DNA from: Nitrososphaeraceae archaeon
GTDB lineage: Archaea; Thermoproteota; Nitrososphaeria; Nitrososphaerales; Nitrososphaeraceae
Direction: 5' to 3'
Length of the DNA: 42,066 nt
Assembly (NCBI GenBank): GCA_025923455.1
Contig: JAICFW010000104.1
Coordinates: 1-42,066, forward strand
In this document: positions 31,581 through 41,155 of the stretch, one piece after another
How the letters are laid out: each line of letters opens with the position of its first letter
Position numbering within the stretch: the stretch's first letter is position 1
Translations under genes and position numbers: made by a program
The notes under the pieces: generated by a model
Seen by the model: the letters and a program-made list of their open reading frames with translations, nothing else
Database searches by the model: none
Told to the model about the DNA's origin: nothing

Positions 31581-32261
31581 TTGAAACCTGTCATGTCCAG
31601 CTTTTCAGAAGATGATATTCGTCGCGCAGCAGAAGTGCGTGAATGGTTAGTCAAGGAAGTTACCAATAAAAAAGAGGAACTCGATAAACTCCGTAATACC
31701 CTATCAATAGTTGATTCTTTGTTAAAAAAAACTAGCTTCATAAGCGCATTGAATTTGGAATCTCCAGCTTCAAATTTAAAGAATAAAAGTACACAGCAAT
31801 ACCAGCCCCTTCAGGAAGAAGAAGACACTACTCATCAAAAACCCAAAATAAATTCAGTTATGAAATCTCCAAGTGATGAGTACAGAAAAGACGAAACTCA
31901 AGATGTAGAGATTAGACCCTTGAAGCGTGCAAAAGATAATCTCTTAATTTCAAATGCAGAATATACTCCTACCTATGTAAGAATAACTTTGGTAGGTGAT
32001 ATCAATTTGAATATTAATACTCCTCCCTTCAAGACTTTTTTCTTGAACCGTATACTAGACGGAATGAGGATGAAAGACAGAGAAAAGGTTCAAAAAGGTG
32101 AACTAATTGAATCTGAAATCATTGAATATAAAGTAGATAATGAAGAAAATGGGAAGATCAATAGTATTATGATTTCAAATTATGGAGAAAGAGAACGGCT
32201 AAACGAGATTTTTAATACAGCAACGTGGGTATTTACAAGAATGTTAGAAAAAGGAAATTAA
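31581..32261 (+). CDS. unknown coiled-coil protein upstream of guaA
   Basis: A 226-residue protein in three parts. Residues about 8-55 are helical and coiled-coil-like (SEDDIRRAAEVREWLVKEVTNKK). About 65-130 are low-complexity and charged (QEEEDTTHQKPKINS), likely disordered. About 133-224 are a compact alpha/beta domain (YTPTYVRITLVGDINLNINTPPF ... IMISNYGERERLNEIF). I do not recognise the family. TTG at 31581 is the track start; ATG at 31593 (MSSFSEDD) is as likely. Its stop is 7 bp before guaA, so it is almost surely in the same transcript, but nothing in it suggests purine chemistry. Confidence 0.72.
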   Translation: MKPVMSSFSEDDIRRAAEVREWLVKEVTNKKEELDKLRNTLSIVDSLLKKTSFISALNLESPASNLKNKSTQQYQPLQEEEDTTHQKPKINSVMKSPSDEYRKDETQDVEIRPLKRAKDNLLISNAEYTPTYVRITLVGDINLNINTPPFKTFFLNRILDGMRMKDREKVQKGELIESEIIEYKVDNEENGKINSIMISNYGERERLNEIFNTATWVFTRMLEKGN

Positions 32262-32268
32262 CGCGCTT

Positions 32269-33801
32269 ATGGATAAAATTGTAGTACTAGATTTTGGATC
32301 GCAATATAGCCATCTGATCTGTAGACGAATTCGCGAATCTAATGTTTATTGTGAACTGTTGCCCTATAATTCACCAATAGGCTTGATTAGAAATTTACAG
32401 CCAAAGGGAATAGTACTGTCTGGAGGTCCTTCAAGCGTATATTTCGAAGATTCTCCAAAACCGGACAATAAAATTTTTGAGATGGGAATACCTATCCTGG
32501 GAATTTGCTATGGCCACCAGTTGATTGTCAATGAATTTGATGGAAAAATAAAAAGATTTGATAATCGGGAGTATGGTTTCGCCGATTTGGAAATTGATGA
32601 TAATTCGGATTTGTTCAAAGGAGTAAATAAGAAAATAAGATGTTGGATGAGCCATGCTGATGCAGCTGAAGCAATTCCAAATGATTTTAATATATTGGCA
32701 CACACGAATAATTCTCATTCTGCTGCAATAGCAAATCGAAATAGAAGATTTTATGGTATCCAGTTCCATCCAGAAGTATCACACACTGAAGAGGGAAATA
32801 GAATTTTAAGAAATTTCTCCCACATTATTAGCAATGCAAAACCGGATTGGACGATGGAAGGTTTTGTTGACTTTTCTATAAAAGATATCAGAGGCAAAGT
32901 CCAAGATGACAGGGTACTGTGCGCTATAAGTGGCGGAATTGACTCTACGACTCTAGCTGTTCTACTAAACAAGGCAATAACTAAAAATCTAACTTGTGTC
33001 TTCGTCAATAATGGATTATTGCGGTTAAATGAAGAATCGTTGGTACCTGAATTAATACACAAACATCTTGGTATTAACACGATTACAATTGACGCGGAAG
33101 AACGATTCTTATCAAGATTAAAAGGCATTGGTGATCCTGAACAAAAGCGAAAGATCATTGGAGAGGAATTTGCCAAAGTATTTTCGGAAGTAACAAAAGA
33201 TTCCGGACCATTTCAATGGCTTGCCCAAGGAACTTTGTATCCAGACGTCATAGAAAGTGGCTTCTCCAAGGGACCGGCTGCTGTAATTAAGACGCATCAT
33301 AATGTCGGAGGTTTACCAGCTTGGCTAAATTTGAAAGTCCTAGAACCCTTCAGAAGTTTGTACAAGGACGAAGTAAGAAAAATAGCTATCTTGTTGGATA
33401 TACCAAATGAATTCATTAAGAGACATCCATTTCCTGGTCCGGGATTGGCAGTGAGAATTATTGGGGAAGTCACCGATGATAAAATTAGAATTGTAAGACA
33501 TGCTAGCAGTATTGTTGAAAATGAATTAATGATTTCAGGCTGGTATGATAAGGTATGGCAAGCATATGCCGCCGTTGGGGATGATCTTGCGGTTGGTGTA
33601 CTTGGAGATGAAAGAGTATATGGCCATATAGTAACCGTTAGAATAGTTGAATCATTGGATGCCATGACAGCAGATTGGTCTAGAATACCATATGATTTGA
33701 TCTCTAAAATTAGCAACAGGATAACCAATGAAGTTAATGGAGTTACTTGGGTTACTTATTCAGTATCAAGCAAGCCTCCCGCTACCATAGAACCGCAATA
33801 A
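32269..33801 (+). CDS. guaA: GMP synthase (glutamine-hydrolysing), fused form
   Basis: Converts XMP to GMP with glutamine and ATP. The N-terminal class I amidotransferase (1-190) has the Cys80 nucleophile in GICYGHQL and the His/Glu pair in GIQFHPEVSHTE. The ATP-pyrophosphatase domain (about 200-385) has the PP-loop CAISGGIDSTTLA. The C-terminal dimerisation domain ends ATIEPQ (usual form TIEWE), with RHPFPGPGLAVRIIGE and GVLGDERVYGH intact. Length 510. Many Euryarchaeota split this enzyme into two proteins; the fused form here is the bacterial arrangement. Follows the unknown coiled-coil gene by 7 bp and converges with a PfkB kinase with 4 bp between stops. Confidence 0.96.
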   Translation: MDKIVVLDFGSQYSHLICRRIRESNVYCELLPYNSPIGLIRNLQPKGIVLSGGPSSVYFEDSPKPDNKIFEMGIPILGICYGHQLIVNEFDGKIKRFDNREYGFADLEIDDNSDLFKGVNKKIRCWMSHADAAEAIPNDFNILAHTNNSHSAAIANRNRRFYGIQFHPEVSHTEEGNRILRNFSHIISNAKPDWTMEGFVDFSIKDIRGKVQDDRVLCAISGGIDSTTLAVLLNKAITKNLTCVFVNNGLLRLNEESLVPELIHKHLGINTITIDAEERFLSRLKGIGDPEQKRKIIGEEFAKVFSEVTKDSGPFQWLAQGTLYPDVIESGFSKGPAAVIKTHHNVGGLPAWLNLKVLEPFRSLYKDEVRKIAILLDIPNEFIKRHPFPGPGLAVRIIGEVTDDKIRIVRHASSIVENELMISGWYDKVWQAYAAVGDDLAVGVLGDERVYGHIVTVRIVESLDAMTADWSRIPYDLISKISNRITNEVNGVTWVTYSVSSKPPATIEPQ

Positions 33802-33805
33802 ATTA

Positions 33806-34843
33806 TTAAAAGCCTTTTTGAGCAAAATTTACTGCCTCTTCTATTGTTGGAGGTTCAAATTCACTTCTTCCAACATATAATGATGCATATGCATTTGAAA
33901 ACAATAATCTTTCGTTGGCATCAAGATGTGCTAAATATCCCACAAGATCGGCGGCATCCCAACAGTCCCCAGATCCAGTTAGCTTCTTAGGAACTACATG
34001 GAATGATTTAGCAAATTGTATATCCTTTCCATCAGACCATGCTCCACCGATCCTTGTGTGAAGATCGATCTCAAGTCCAAATTCGGACGATAACAATTTT
34101 ACAGCTTGCTTGACATTGCTAATATCATATAAATTAAGAGACAGTTCAGAATGGAGGTTACACGCCCTTAAGAGGGAAGTACATTCGTTTTCATTAATAC
34201 TTAGAACGTCTATTGTATTATTCAAACTCTTCAACATATCTCTAAATTCTTCTTTTCTTGTTTCTATATCAGCAGGATCCAAGAAATGGAAGGCGTTTGG
34301 AGAATTAGTAAATAGATATTTAGCTAAATCAGTCCCACTAAGGTTACTAGCCCAATTTGTTAGGACAACGCCTTTAGCAGAATTTATTGCTTCTAAATCG
34401 GTTTGAGCACTAATCATTTCAGGACCAAAATTCTTATTGTCTCCTACATCGCTAATCATTACATTAGCATTTGTTTCCTCATCTTCATGAAACTCGAATG
34501 ATGTCGTAGACCCGTGTTTACCATTTTTGATTTGCAATTTGACATCCTCTCCAAACTTTGAGAAGATAGCGCGGAGTATGGATGTTCCAATATTGTCTGC
34601 AATTGTAAACAATGTAACAGATAATCCCATTGTTGCTAGACAGTAAGCGACATTAACGGCATTGCCTCCCTTAATGTCAAATGTATTTACTCCCCTGATG
34701 CTTCCGCCTCCGATTGTAGTTTTGCTGGTTATAGTTCTAAACAGCTCATCTTTGGAATTTATCTTTATGATTCTATCTAAAAAAAAATCAGGAAGTACAA
34801 CAATATTACCGCGAAAATCAAACTCACTTAATTTTTCAAACAT
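33806..34843 (-). CDS. PfkB/ribokinase family sugar or nucleoside kinase
   Basis: A 345-residue kinase. The first PfkB signature is represented by DIKGGNAVNVAYCLATMGLSVTLF, and the catalytic second one by LTGSGDCWDAADLVGYLAHL, where the Asp of GSGD is the base. Between them are VLTNWASNLSG and FHFLDPADIETRK. The family covers ribokinase, adenosine, fructose and phosphosugar kinases; the N-terminal lid is unusual and I cannot choose the substrate. It may serve nucleoside salvage or an AMP/ribose-1,5-bisphosphate-type route known in archaea, but that is a guess. Starts 114 bp from the thermosome stop, same strand. Confidence 0.85.
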   Translation of the reverse strand: MFEKLSEFDFRGNIVVLPDFFLDRIIKINSKDELFRTITSKTTIGGGSIRGVNTFDIKGGNAVNVAYCLATMGLSVTLFTIADNIGTSILRAIFSKFGEDVKLQIKNGKHGSTTSFEFHEDEETNANVMISDVGDNKNFGPEMISAQTDLEAINSAKGVVLTNWASNLSGTDLAKYLFTNSPNAFHFLDPADIETRKEEFRDMLKSLNNTIDVLSINENECTSLLRACNLHSELSLNLYDISNVKQAVKLLSSEFGLEIDLHTRIGGAWSDGKDIQFAKSFHVVPKKLTGSGDCWDAADLVGYLAHLDANERLLFSNAYASLYVGRSEFEPPTIEEAVNFAQKGF

Positions 34844-34956
34844 TATTAGTATGCTTTATGTGTATATTTTTATTAAAACGTTCTAATTTTCGGAGATGGA
34901 AAGATAAGCTAAAAATTGATTCGTAAAAATTCGATAGGAAGCTGATAATGAAATTA

Positions 34957-36660
<1,704 letters not shown>

Positions 36661-36987
36661 ATTACATATCCCTTAGTAGAATACCATAGATTTCATCATG
36701 CCTCTTTTATAGTTTTAGAAAGACTAAATTCAACAACCATTATGCATAAGGGAAGTGAAACTTCAAGATGACTTGAAATATAAAGATCTTGGTTGATATT
36801 TTTGCCATGATGTAGACTTAGGTGAATTATTGTATTACAACAACTAGTACCTGTCTTCATATCATATTGACATTTCTCCTGACACTCCTATTCTAAAATA
36901 TGCGATAATACTATTTTATCAAATTCATGTTTAAATAAATGAGCATTCATATTGCCTCTAATAATAAATCTGTCGAGGTAGAAATTA
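36661..36987. other. 327-bp divergent intergenic region between thermosome and ctaB
   Basis: Holds the thermosome promoter at its left and, at its right, an AT-rich box (taataataaat, near 36959-36969) about 24 nt before the ctaB TTG. A short inverted repeat TTCAAG-ATGA-CTTGAA lies at 36762-36777, about 110 bp before the thermosome start, and could be a regulatory site. No ORF was recognised. Confidence 0.5.
36704..36712 (-). promoter_or_regulatory. thermosome TATA box
   Basis: The minus strand reads CTATAAAAG, an ideal archaeal TATA element, with A-rich sequence just upstream (TTCTAAAA) suitable as BRE. Its centre is about 48 nt before the ATG, giving a predicted short leader of roughly 20 nt. 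Confidence 0.65.
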
Positions 36988-37875
36988 TTGATTCCACAAG
37001 TGACTGTCTCTGATCGGCTTAAAAATTATTATGAGTTGACAAAGCCCAAAATTTGGTATCTTTTAGTTTTTACCGCATTCGGAGCAGCGATAACAGCCTC
37101 ATATTCTACTGACAATTTTCTAACTCCGATTCAATGGATCTTTCTTCTTGTAGGTATAATTACCGGATCAGCAGCGGCAGATGCTTTGACTGGATATAAT
37201 GATCGCGATATAGATGCTATTATGGATAGGACTAAGGCTCGTCCTATTCCGTCGGGAAGAATTACTCCTAGAAATGCGCTTATTTTTGGTTTACTTTTGG
37301 CAGCTATCTCGCTTTTTTGCGCTTGGTCAATAAATTATCTCACCCTCGGGTTAATGGCATTTGGTCTCTTCGACAATATTATAGTTTACAGTAAGTGGTT
37401 GAAGAGAAAGAGTCAAACCAATATTATCCTAGGAGGATTTTCTGGGGCGGTTCCAGCATTGATTGGATATGTAGCAGTTACAACTGAAAATATAGAAATA
37501 GGACTAGCGATGGCTGCGTTAGTTTTCTTTTGGATTCCAACACACATTTGGAGCTTGGCATTGCATGTAAAAAATGATTATACAAAAGCTGGGGTGCCGA
37601 TGCTCCCCGTGGTTGCCGGAGAAAAAAGATCTGTCCAGGTGATTGCAGGTACAACTCTTCTAATGGTGGTAATCAGCTTGATACCTTACTTCCTAAATCA
37701 ATTTGGGATGATTTACTTTGTCACAGCCATCTTCGGTGGAATTGTCATGATAGTTACCTCATTATGGCTGTTGGCTAGACCCAGTGAGAAAGCTTCATGG
37801 TTCCTTTTTAAAATTTCAAGTCCCTATTTAACGGCGCTCTTTGTTGCATTTATGGTTGATGCAATATTTCATTAA
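36988..37875 (+). CDS. ctaB: protoheme IX farnesyltransferase (heme O synthase)
   Basis: Adds the farnesyl group to heme B to make heme O for the terminal heme-copper oxidase. The UbiA-family membrane protein (295 residues, eight to nine helices) carries the first Asp-rich motif in YNDRDIDAIMDRTKARPIPSG and the second region around HIWSLALHVKNDYTKAGVPM. ELTKPKIWYLLVFTAFGAA is the typical N-terminus. The start is TTG at 36988, with an AT-rich box at leaderless distance. The stop overlaps the convergent nep1 stop by 4 bp. The gene fits an aerobic respiring ammonia oxidiser. Confidence 0.95.
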   Translation: MIPQVTVSDRLKNYYELTKPKIWYLLVFTAFGAAITASYSTDNFLTPIQWIFLLVGIITGSAAADALTGYNDRDIDAIMDRTKARPIPSGRITPRNALIFGLLLAAISLFCAWSINYLTLGLMAFGLFDNIIVYSKWLKRKSQTNIILGGFSGAVPALIGYVAVTTENIEIGLAMAALVFFWIPTHIWSLALHVKNDYTKAGVPMLPVVAGEKRSVQVIAGTTLLMVVISLIPYFLNQFGMIYFVTAIFGGIVMIVTSLWLLARPSEKASWFLFKISSPYLTALFVAFMVDAIFH

Positions 37876-38555
37876 ACATAGTTTTCACATTCATACAGAA
37901 CTCTTGAAATCACCACATGTGACTCCAAGCTAAATGGACTTATCGAGTATATCGCATCGCATGCTCGAGACACTGTTTCTGAAAAGTTCCCTCGTTGGAA
38001 CCCCCCAATCACAAAGCAATAATGTTTTGTAGTATCATTTGCGTTATTTTGAAGAATATCACTTATTTTACTTTGTGTTCCTTTCACAGAGAATCCGATA
38101 ATCAGGTCTGGTCTAACAATTTTCTCGATTAAATCTTTAAAATTTACATTCTCCTGAAATTCAATTAGATTTGGTGAATTCTTATTTTTCTGTTTGTTAA
38201 ATATTCCAATCATCAATCCTTCAAATCTATAGTAGTTTTTGGGTATTCTTAGATCTTGACTTATTGTTACCAAGTTATTATCGAATGTTGATACATAAAC
38301 TTGTAATTTCTTCTGCTTAAATAGTGGAGTTGAGAGAGCTTCTACGAGATCAAAATGGACTATGTCAGGTCTGCCACGTTTCCACCATTGATCAATATTT
38401 TTTTCAACCATTGCCTTATGATGATAACTAATGTCCAAGAAAATTTCATTTACGCCCCTTCCCGTTCTTTTAGAATGATTCTTTACTGAGGGATGATTTC
38501 TGAGAATCTGAGGTACTAATTCCATTGCCGCTTCAGCAATTACGAGTGAATACAA
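37872..38555 (-). CDS. nep1: rRNA pseudouridine N1-methyltransferase Nep1
   Basis: SPOUT-class enzyme that methylates a pseudouridine in the small-subunit rRNA and assists its assembly. Conserved features are NHSKRTGRGVNEIFLDISYHH near the N-terminus, RGRPDIVHFDLVEALSTPL, VYVSTFDNNLVTIS, the SAM-knot part CFVIGGFQRGNF and ISPFSLESHVVISRVLYECE at the end. Length 227. Start TTG at 38555. In this window the ribosome-biogenesis genes nep1, rnp4 and rps19e lie close together but on different strands. Confidence 0.95.
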   Translation of the reverse strand: MYSLVIAEAAMELVPQILRNHPSVKNHSKRTGRGVNEIFLDISYHHKAMVEKNIDQWWKRGRPDIVHFDLVEALSTPLFKQKKLQVYVSTFDNNLVTISQDLRIPKNYYRFEGLMIGIFNKQKNKNSPNLIEFQENVNFKDLIEKIVRPDLIIGFSVKGTQSKISDILQNNANDTTKHYCFVIGGFQRGNFSETVSRACDAIYSISPFSLESHVVISRVLYECENYV

Positions 38556-38662
38556 TCAAATTAACATATAATGATTTGACAATATTACATTTATTTCATA
38601 GCATTTTAATACGTTGGATAATAAAATACCGGATAACTTTCCCCAATGTGTGAGTTGAACTT

Positions 38663-38968
38663 ATGAATAAGAAGAATATTGAAAGAATGGCAGCTGAAAG
38701 AATAGAAATATTGATTGATAATGCGCTGAGGGAAATGCATAATGATGAAAATCTGTCACAATCTTATGCAAAACTGGCTAGAAAAATAGCAATGCGTGTT
38801 AGAATAAGAATGCCTTATTGGATGCGTCAGTTATTTTGCAAAAAATGCAAGCAGTTCATAGTTCCGGGATTTAATTCCAGAATGAGGATTGGCAGAGCAA
38901 AAGTCAAATGTATAAGACTTACCTGTATGAAATGCAATCATGTTTATCGAAAGCTAATTGAAAGTTAA
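38663..38968 (+). CDS. rnp4: RNase P protein subunit Rpp21/Rnp4
   Basis: Zinc-ribbon subunit of archaeal RNase P, which trims tRNA 5' leaders. The 101-residue length fits. The N-terminal helices (RMAAERIEILIDNALREM, then LARKIAMRVRIRMPY) pair with Rpp29, and the zinc ribbon has C59, C62, C88 and C91 (FCKKCKQFIVPG...LTCMKCNHVYRK). The segment SRMRIGRAKVKCIRLTC is the usual basic RNA-contact loop. Divergent from nep1 with 107 bp between starts. Confidence 0.93.
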   Translation: MNKKNIERMAAERIEILIDNALREMHNDENLSQSYAKLARKIAMRVRIRMPYWMRQLFCKKCKQFIVPGFNSRMRIGRAKVKCIRLTCMKCNHVYRKLIES

Positions 38969-39022
38969 GGCAATCCCATCATGAGTTCGTTTTGGTGGCT
39001 ATGATGTCTATTCAAATTATTC

Positions 39023-39035
39023 ATTATTTTTCTTT
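39023..39035 (+). terminator. T-rich terminator after rnp4
   Basis: The run attatttttcttt about 55 bp after the rnp4 stop is a typical archaeal poly-T termination site. Confidence 0.4.
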
Positions 39036-39207
39036 ACTAATGTAAAAGAATAGATAGCATTTTGCGACGACGGTCGACAATAGCCGTAATTCCTTGATAT
39101 ACTTAAAAAAATCCATATATTGCTGGATTCTTGTCGGAAAATAGGGAATGATTAACGAGCATTTAATCATTTGATTTGGTAAGACCAGAAGATAGTGAAT
39201 AAGATGA

Positions 39208-39216
39208 TTTATAAGG
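39208..39216 (+). promoter_or_regulatory. TATA box of rps19e
   Basis: TTTATAAGG is centred about 32 nt before the rps19e ATG, so the transcript is predicted to have at most a few leader bases. Confidence 0.5.
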
Positions 39217-39243
39217 GAATTTCTAAGAATGTTATAGAATATT

Positions 39244-39696
39244 ATGGCCAAGGCTTATGATATTCCCGCCGATGAATTAATCACTCATCTGGCAGAAAAT
39301 TTGAAAAAAGACAAAAAAATTGAGGCTCCACAATGGTCTCAGTTTGTAAAGACAGGATGCCATACGGAAAAAATCCCACAGAATAGAGATTGGTGGTATA
39401 TCAGATGTGCATCATTGTTACGCAAAGTATACATTAACGGACCAATTGGCATTTCCGAACTTAGAAGTGAATATGGTGGTAAAAAGCAAGTGGGATATAA
39501 TATTGCACATCATAAAAAAGCGGGTGGCGCAATAGTAAGAAAGGCCCTGCAACAGTTAGAAGGTGCGGGTTATATTACTAAAAAGAGCAAAGGCAGAACA
39601 ATTTCTGACGAAGGAATGAAAAAAGTGGATAGAACTGCTACCGACATTTACAAGAATCTTGTTAACTCGAGACCAGAACTAGGTAGATACGGTTAG
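39244..39696 (+). CDS. rps19e: ribosomal protein eS19
   Basis: Small-subunit protein found only in archaea and eukaryotes. The 150 residues match throughout: AYDIPADELITHLAENLKKD, then RDWWYIRCASLLRKVYINGPIGI, HHKKAGGAIVRKALQQLEGAG and KGRTISDEGMKKVDRTA. It leads a two-gene unit with the PDCD5-family gene 24 bp downstream, a common archaeal arrangement. Start ATG with a TATA box at leaderless distance. Confidence 0.97.
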   Translation: MAKAYDIPADELITHLAENLKKDKKIEAPQWSQFVKTGCHTEKIPQNRDWWYIRCASLLRKVYINGPIGISELRSEYGGKKQVGYNIAHHKKAGGAIVRKALQQLEGAGYITKKSKGRTISDEGMKKVDRTATDIYKNLVNSRPELGRYG

Positions 39697-39720
39697 AGAA
39701 CCGATAATTGTGGGAAGAAC

Positions 39721-40002
39721 ATGTCTGTTTCACCATCAGATAATCCCGAAGAAGCAAAGAGACGCGAAGCCGAATTAGCAATGAGGCAAAAAGCGCTAAT
39801 GGTATTGCTTGACCAGGATGCACGACAGCGACTTATGAATATTAGAATTGTTAAGCCTGATCTTGCACTAGCAGTAGAGAACTATATCATAACAGCTGCA
39901 TCAGCAGGAAAACTAAATAGGGCACTAAGTGATGAAGAACTCAAACAGTTATTAATAAACCTGCAACAGCCTAAAAAACAATTCAAGATAAATCGTCTTT
40001 AG
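39721..40002 (+). CDS. DNA-binding protein of the PDCD5/TFAR19 family
   Basis: A 93-residue helical bundle: EAKRREAELAMRQKALMVLLDQDARQRLMNIRIVKPDLALAVENYIITAA contains the family motif ARERL..I.(L/I)VKP. Archaeal members bind DNA non-specifically in vitro and may act with the translation machinery or prefoldin/chaperonin; the cellular role is not settled. It follows rps19e, as in most archaea. The next genes usually found, L39e and L31e, are not here; instead an MDR dehydrogenase follows after 84 bp. Confidence 0.93.
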   Translation: MSVSPSDNPEEAKRREAELAMRQKALMVLLDQDARQRLMNIRIVKPDLALAVENYIITAASAGKLNRALSDEELKQLLINLQQPKKQFKINRL

Positions 40003-40086
40003 CTTTCGAGACTTGTGGTGCTTCTTCAATTTCGACTATTTTCAACTAAGTTAACTATATTAGTCTAAGAACTTTTCAAAAAATTC

Positions 40087-41136
40087 ATGAAAGCAGCAGT
40101 ATTTAGAGAATATAGTCAAGATCCTCTGAAAGTTGTGAAGATAGAAGACATTGACACTCCCAAGATTAAACCCAATGAAGTCATGATAAAAGTAGAAGCG
40201 GCCGCATACAATTACAACGACCTTTGGGCGATCTGGGGAGACCCTGTAAAGACCCCACTTCCACATATTTCAGGTAGTGATGTAGCAGGTACCGTGGTTG
40301 AAGCAGGCGAGGAAGTTACAAAACTGAAAGTTGGTGATAGAGTTGTTTCTCATTCCAACATGAGCTGCAGGGTTTGCGATATGTGTACCTCAGGAAGAGA
40401 GTATGATTGCAATGAACGACTTATTTGGGGTTTCCAAACTGGCCCCCTTTGGGGTGGTTTCTGTCAAAATACCCATTTACCTGAAGTAAACGTTGCAAAG
40501 ATTCCTGATTCAGTTTCATACGAGCAAGCAGCAGCAGTGTCAATGGTTGGAATGACAGCATGGCATATGCTTGTAGGAAGAGCCAAAATCAAACCAGGAC
40601 AAACCGTTCTTGTCATGGGTGGAACAAGCGGTGTTGGAATGGTAGGTATTCAAATAGCCAAATTATATGGCTGTGATGTGATTGCAACTGCCGGAAATAA
40701 GGAAAAGATGAACAAGTGCGCAGAACTTGGTGCGGATCATGTAGTAAATCACAGAGAACCAGATTGGTATAAAAAAGTAAGAGAGGTGACAAAAAAGCAA
40801 GGAGTAGACGTTGTCTTTGAGCATATTGGAAAATCAACGTTCCCACAGGAAGTAGGTCTCCTCAAAATGGGCGGTACATTAGTGGCTACCGGTGCAACAA
40901 CAGGATATGATTCTACTATAGATCTAAGATACTTGTTCTTCAAAGGAACTAACCTCCTTGGTTCAACTCAGGGTACTAAAGCTGAGTTAGAGCAAGTAAT
41001 TCACTGGACTGCCAAGGGTAAGATTAAGCCTTTGATCAGTACGGTTCTGCCGTTCTCTGACATGGCAAAAGGACATACCATGATGGCAAACGCAGAGCAA
41101 ATTGGTAAAATTGTGACAACTCCTCAAGAACTTTAA
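40087..41136 (+). CDS. MDR enoyl-CoA reductase, crotonyl/acryloyl-CoA reductase type
   Basis: A 349-residue medium-chain dehydrogenase. The catalytic-zinc cysteine is replaced (AAAYNYNDLWAIWG, the NYNxxW segment of crotonyl-CoA carboxylase/reductases) and HISGSDVAG stands where GHE would be, while the structural-zinc cysteines C94, C97, C100 and C108 remain (CRVCDMCTSGREYDC). NADPH loop: VMGGTSGVGMVGIQIAK. RLIWGFQTGPLWGGFCQ and IDLRYLFFKGTNLLGST follow the CCR pattern. From memory of the Kitasatospora enzyme, its CO2-pocket Glu and His correspond to Gln (FQT) and Thr (GST) here, so a simple reductase is expected. In this organism the best role is acryloyl-CoA to propionyl-CoA in the hydroxypropionate/hydroxybutyrate cycle. 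A generic quinone or alcohol dehydrogenase is less likely. Confidence 0.82.
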   Translation: MKAAVFREYSQDPLKVVKIEDIDTPKIKPNEVMIKVEAAAYNYNDLWAIWGDPVKTPLPHISGSDVAGTVVEAGEEVTKLKVGDRVVSHSNMSCRVCDMCTSGREYDCNERLIWGFQTGPLWGGFCQNTHLPEVNVAKIPDSVSYEQAAAVSMVGMTAWHMLVGRAKIKPGQTVLVMGGTSGVGMVGIQIAKLYGCDVIATAGNKEKMNKCAELGADHVVNHREPDWYKKVREVTKKQGVDVVFEHIGKSTFPQEVGLLKMGGTLVATGATTGYDSTIDLRYLFFKGTNLLGSTQGTKAELEQVIHWTAKGKIKPLISTVLPFSDMAKGHTMMANAEQIGKIVTTPQEL

Positions 41137-41155
41137 CTCCCCATTTTTTGAGTAC

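Noticed and set aside
39024-39251. 75-aa minus ORF upstream of rps19e
   Set aside because: Low-complexity, lies over a T-rich terminator and the rps19e promoter; no motif.
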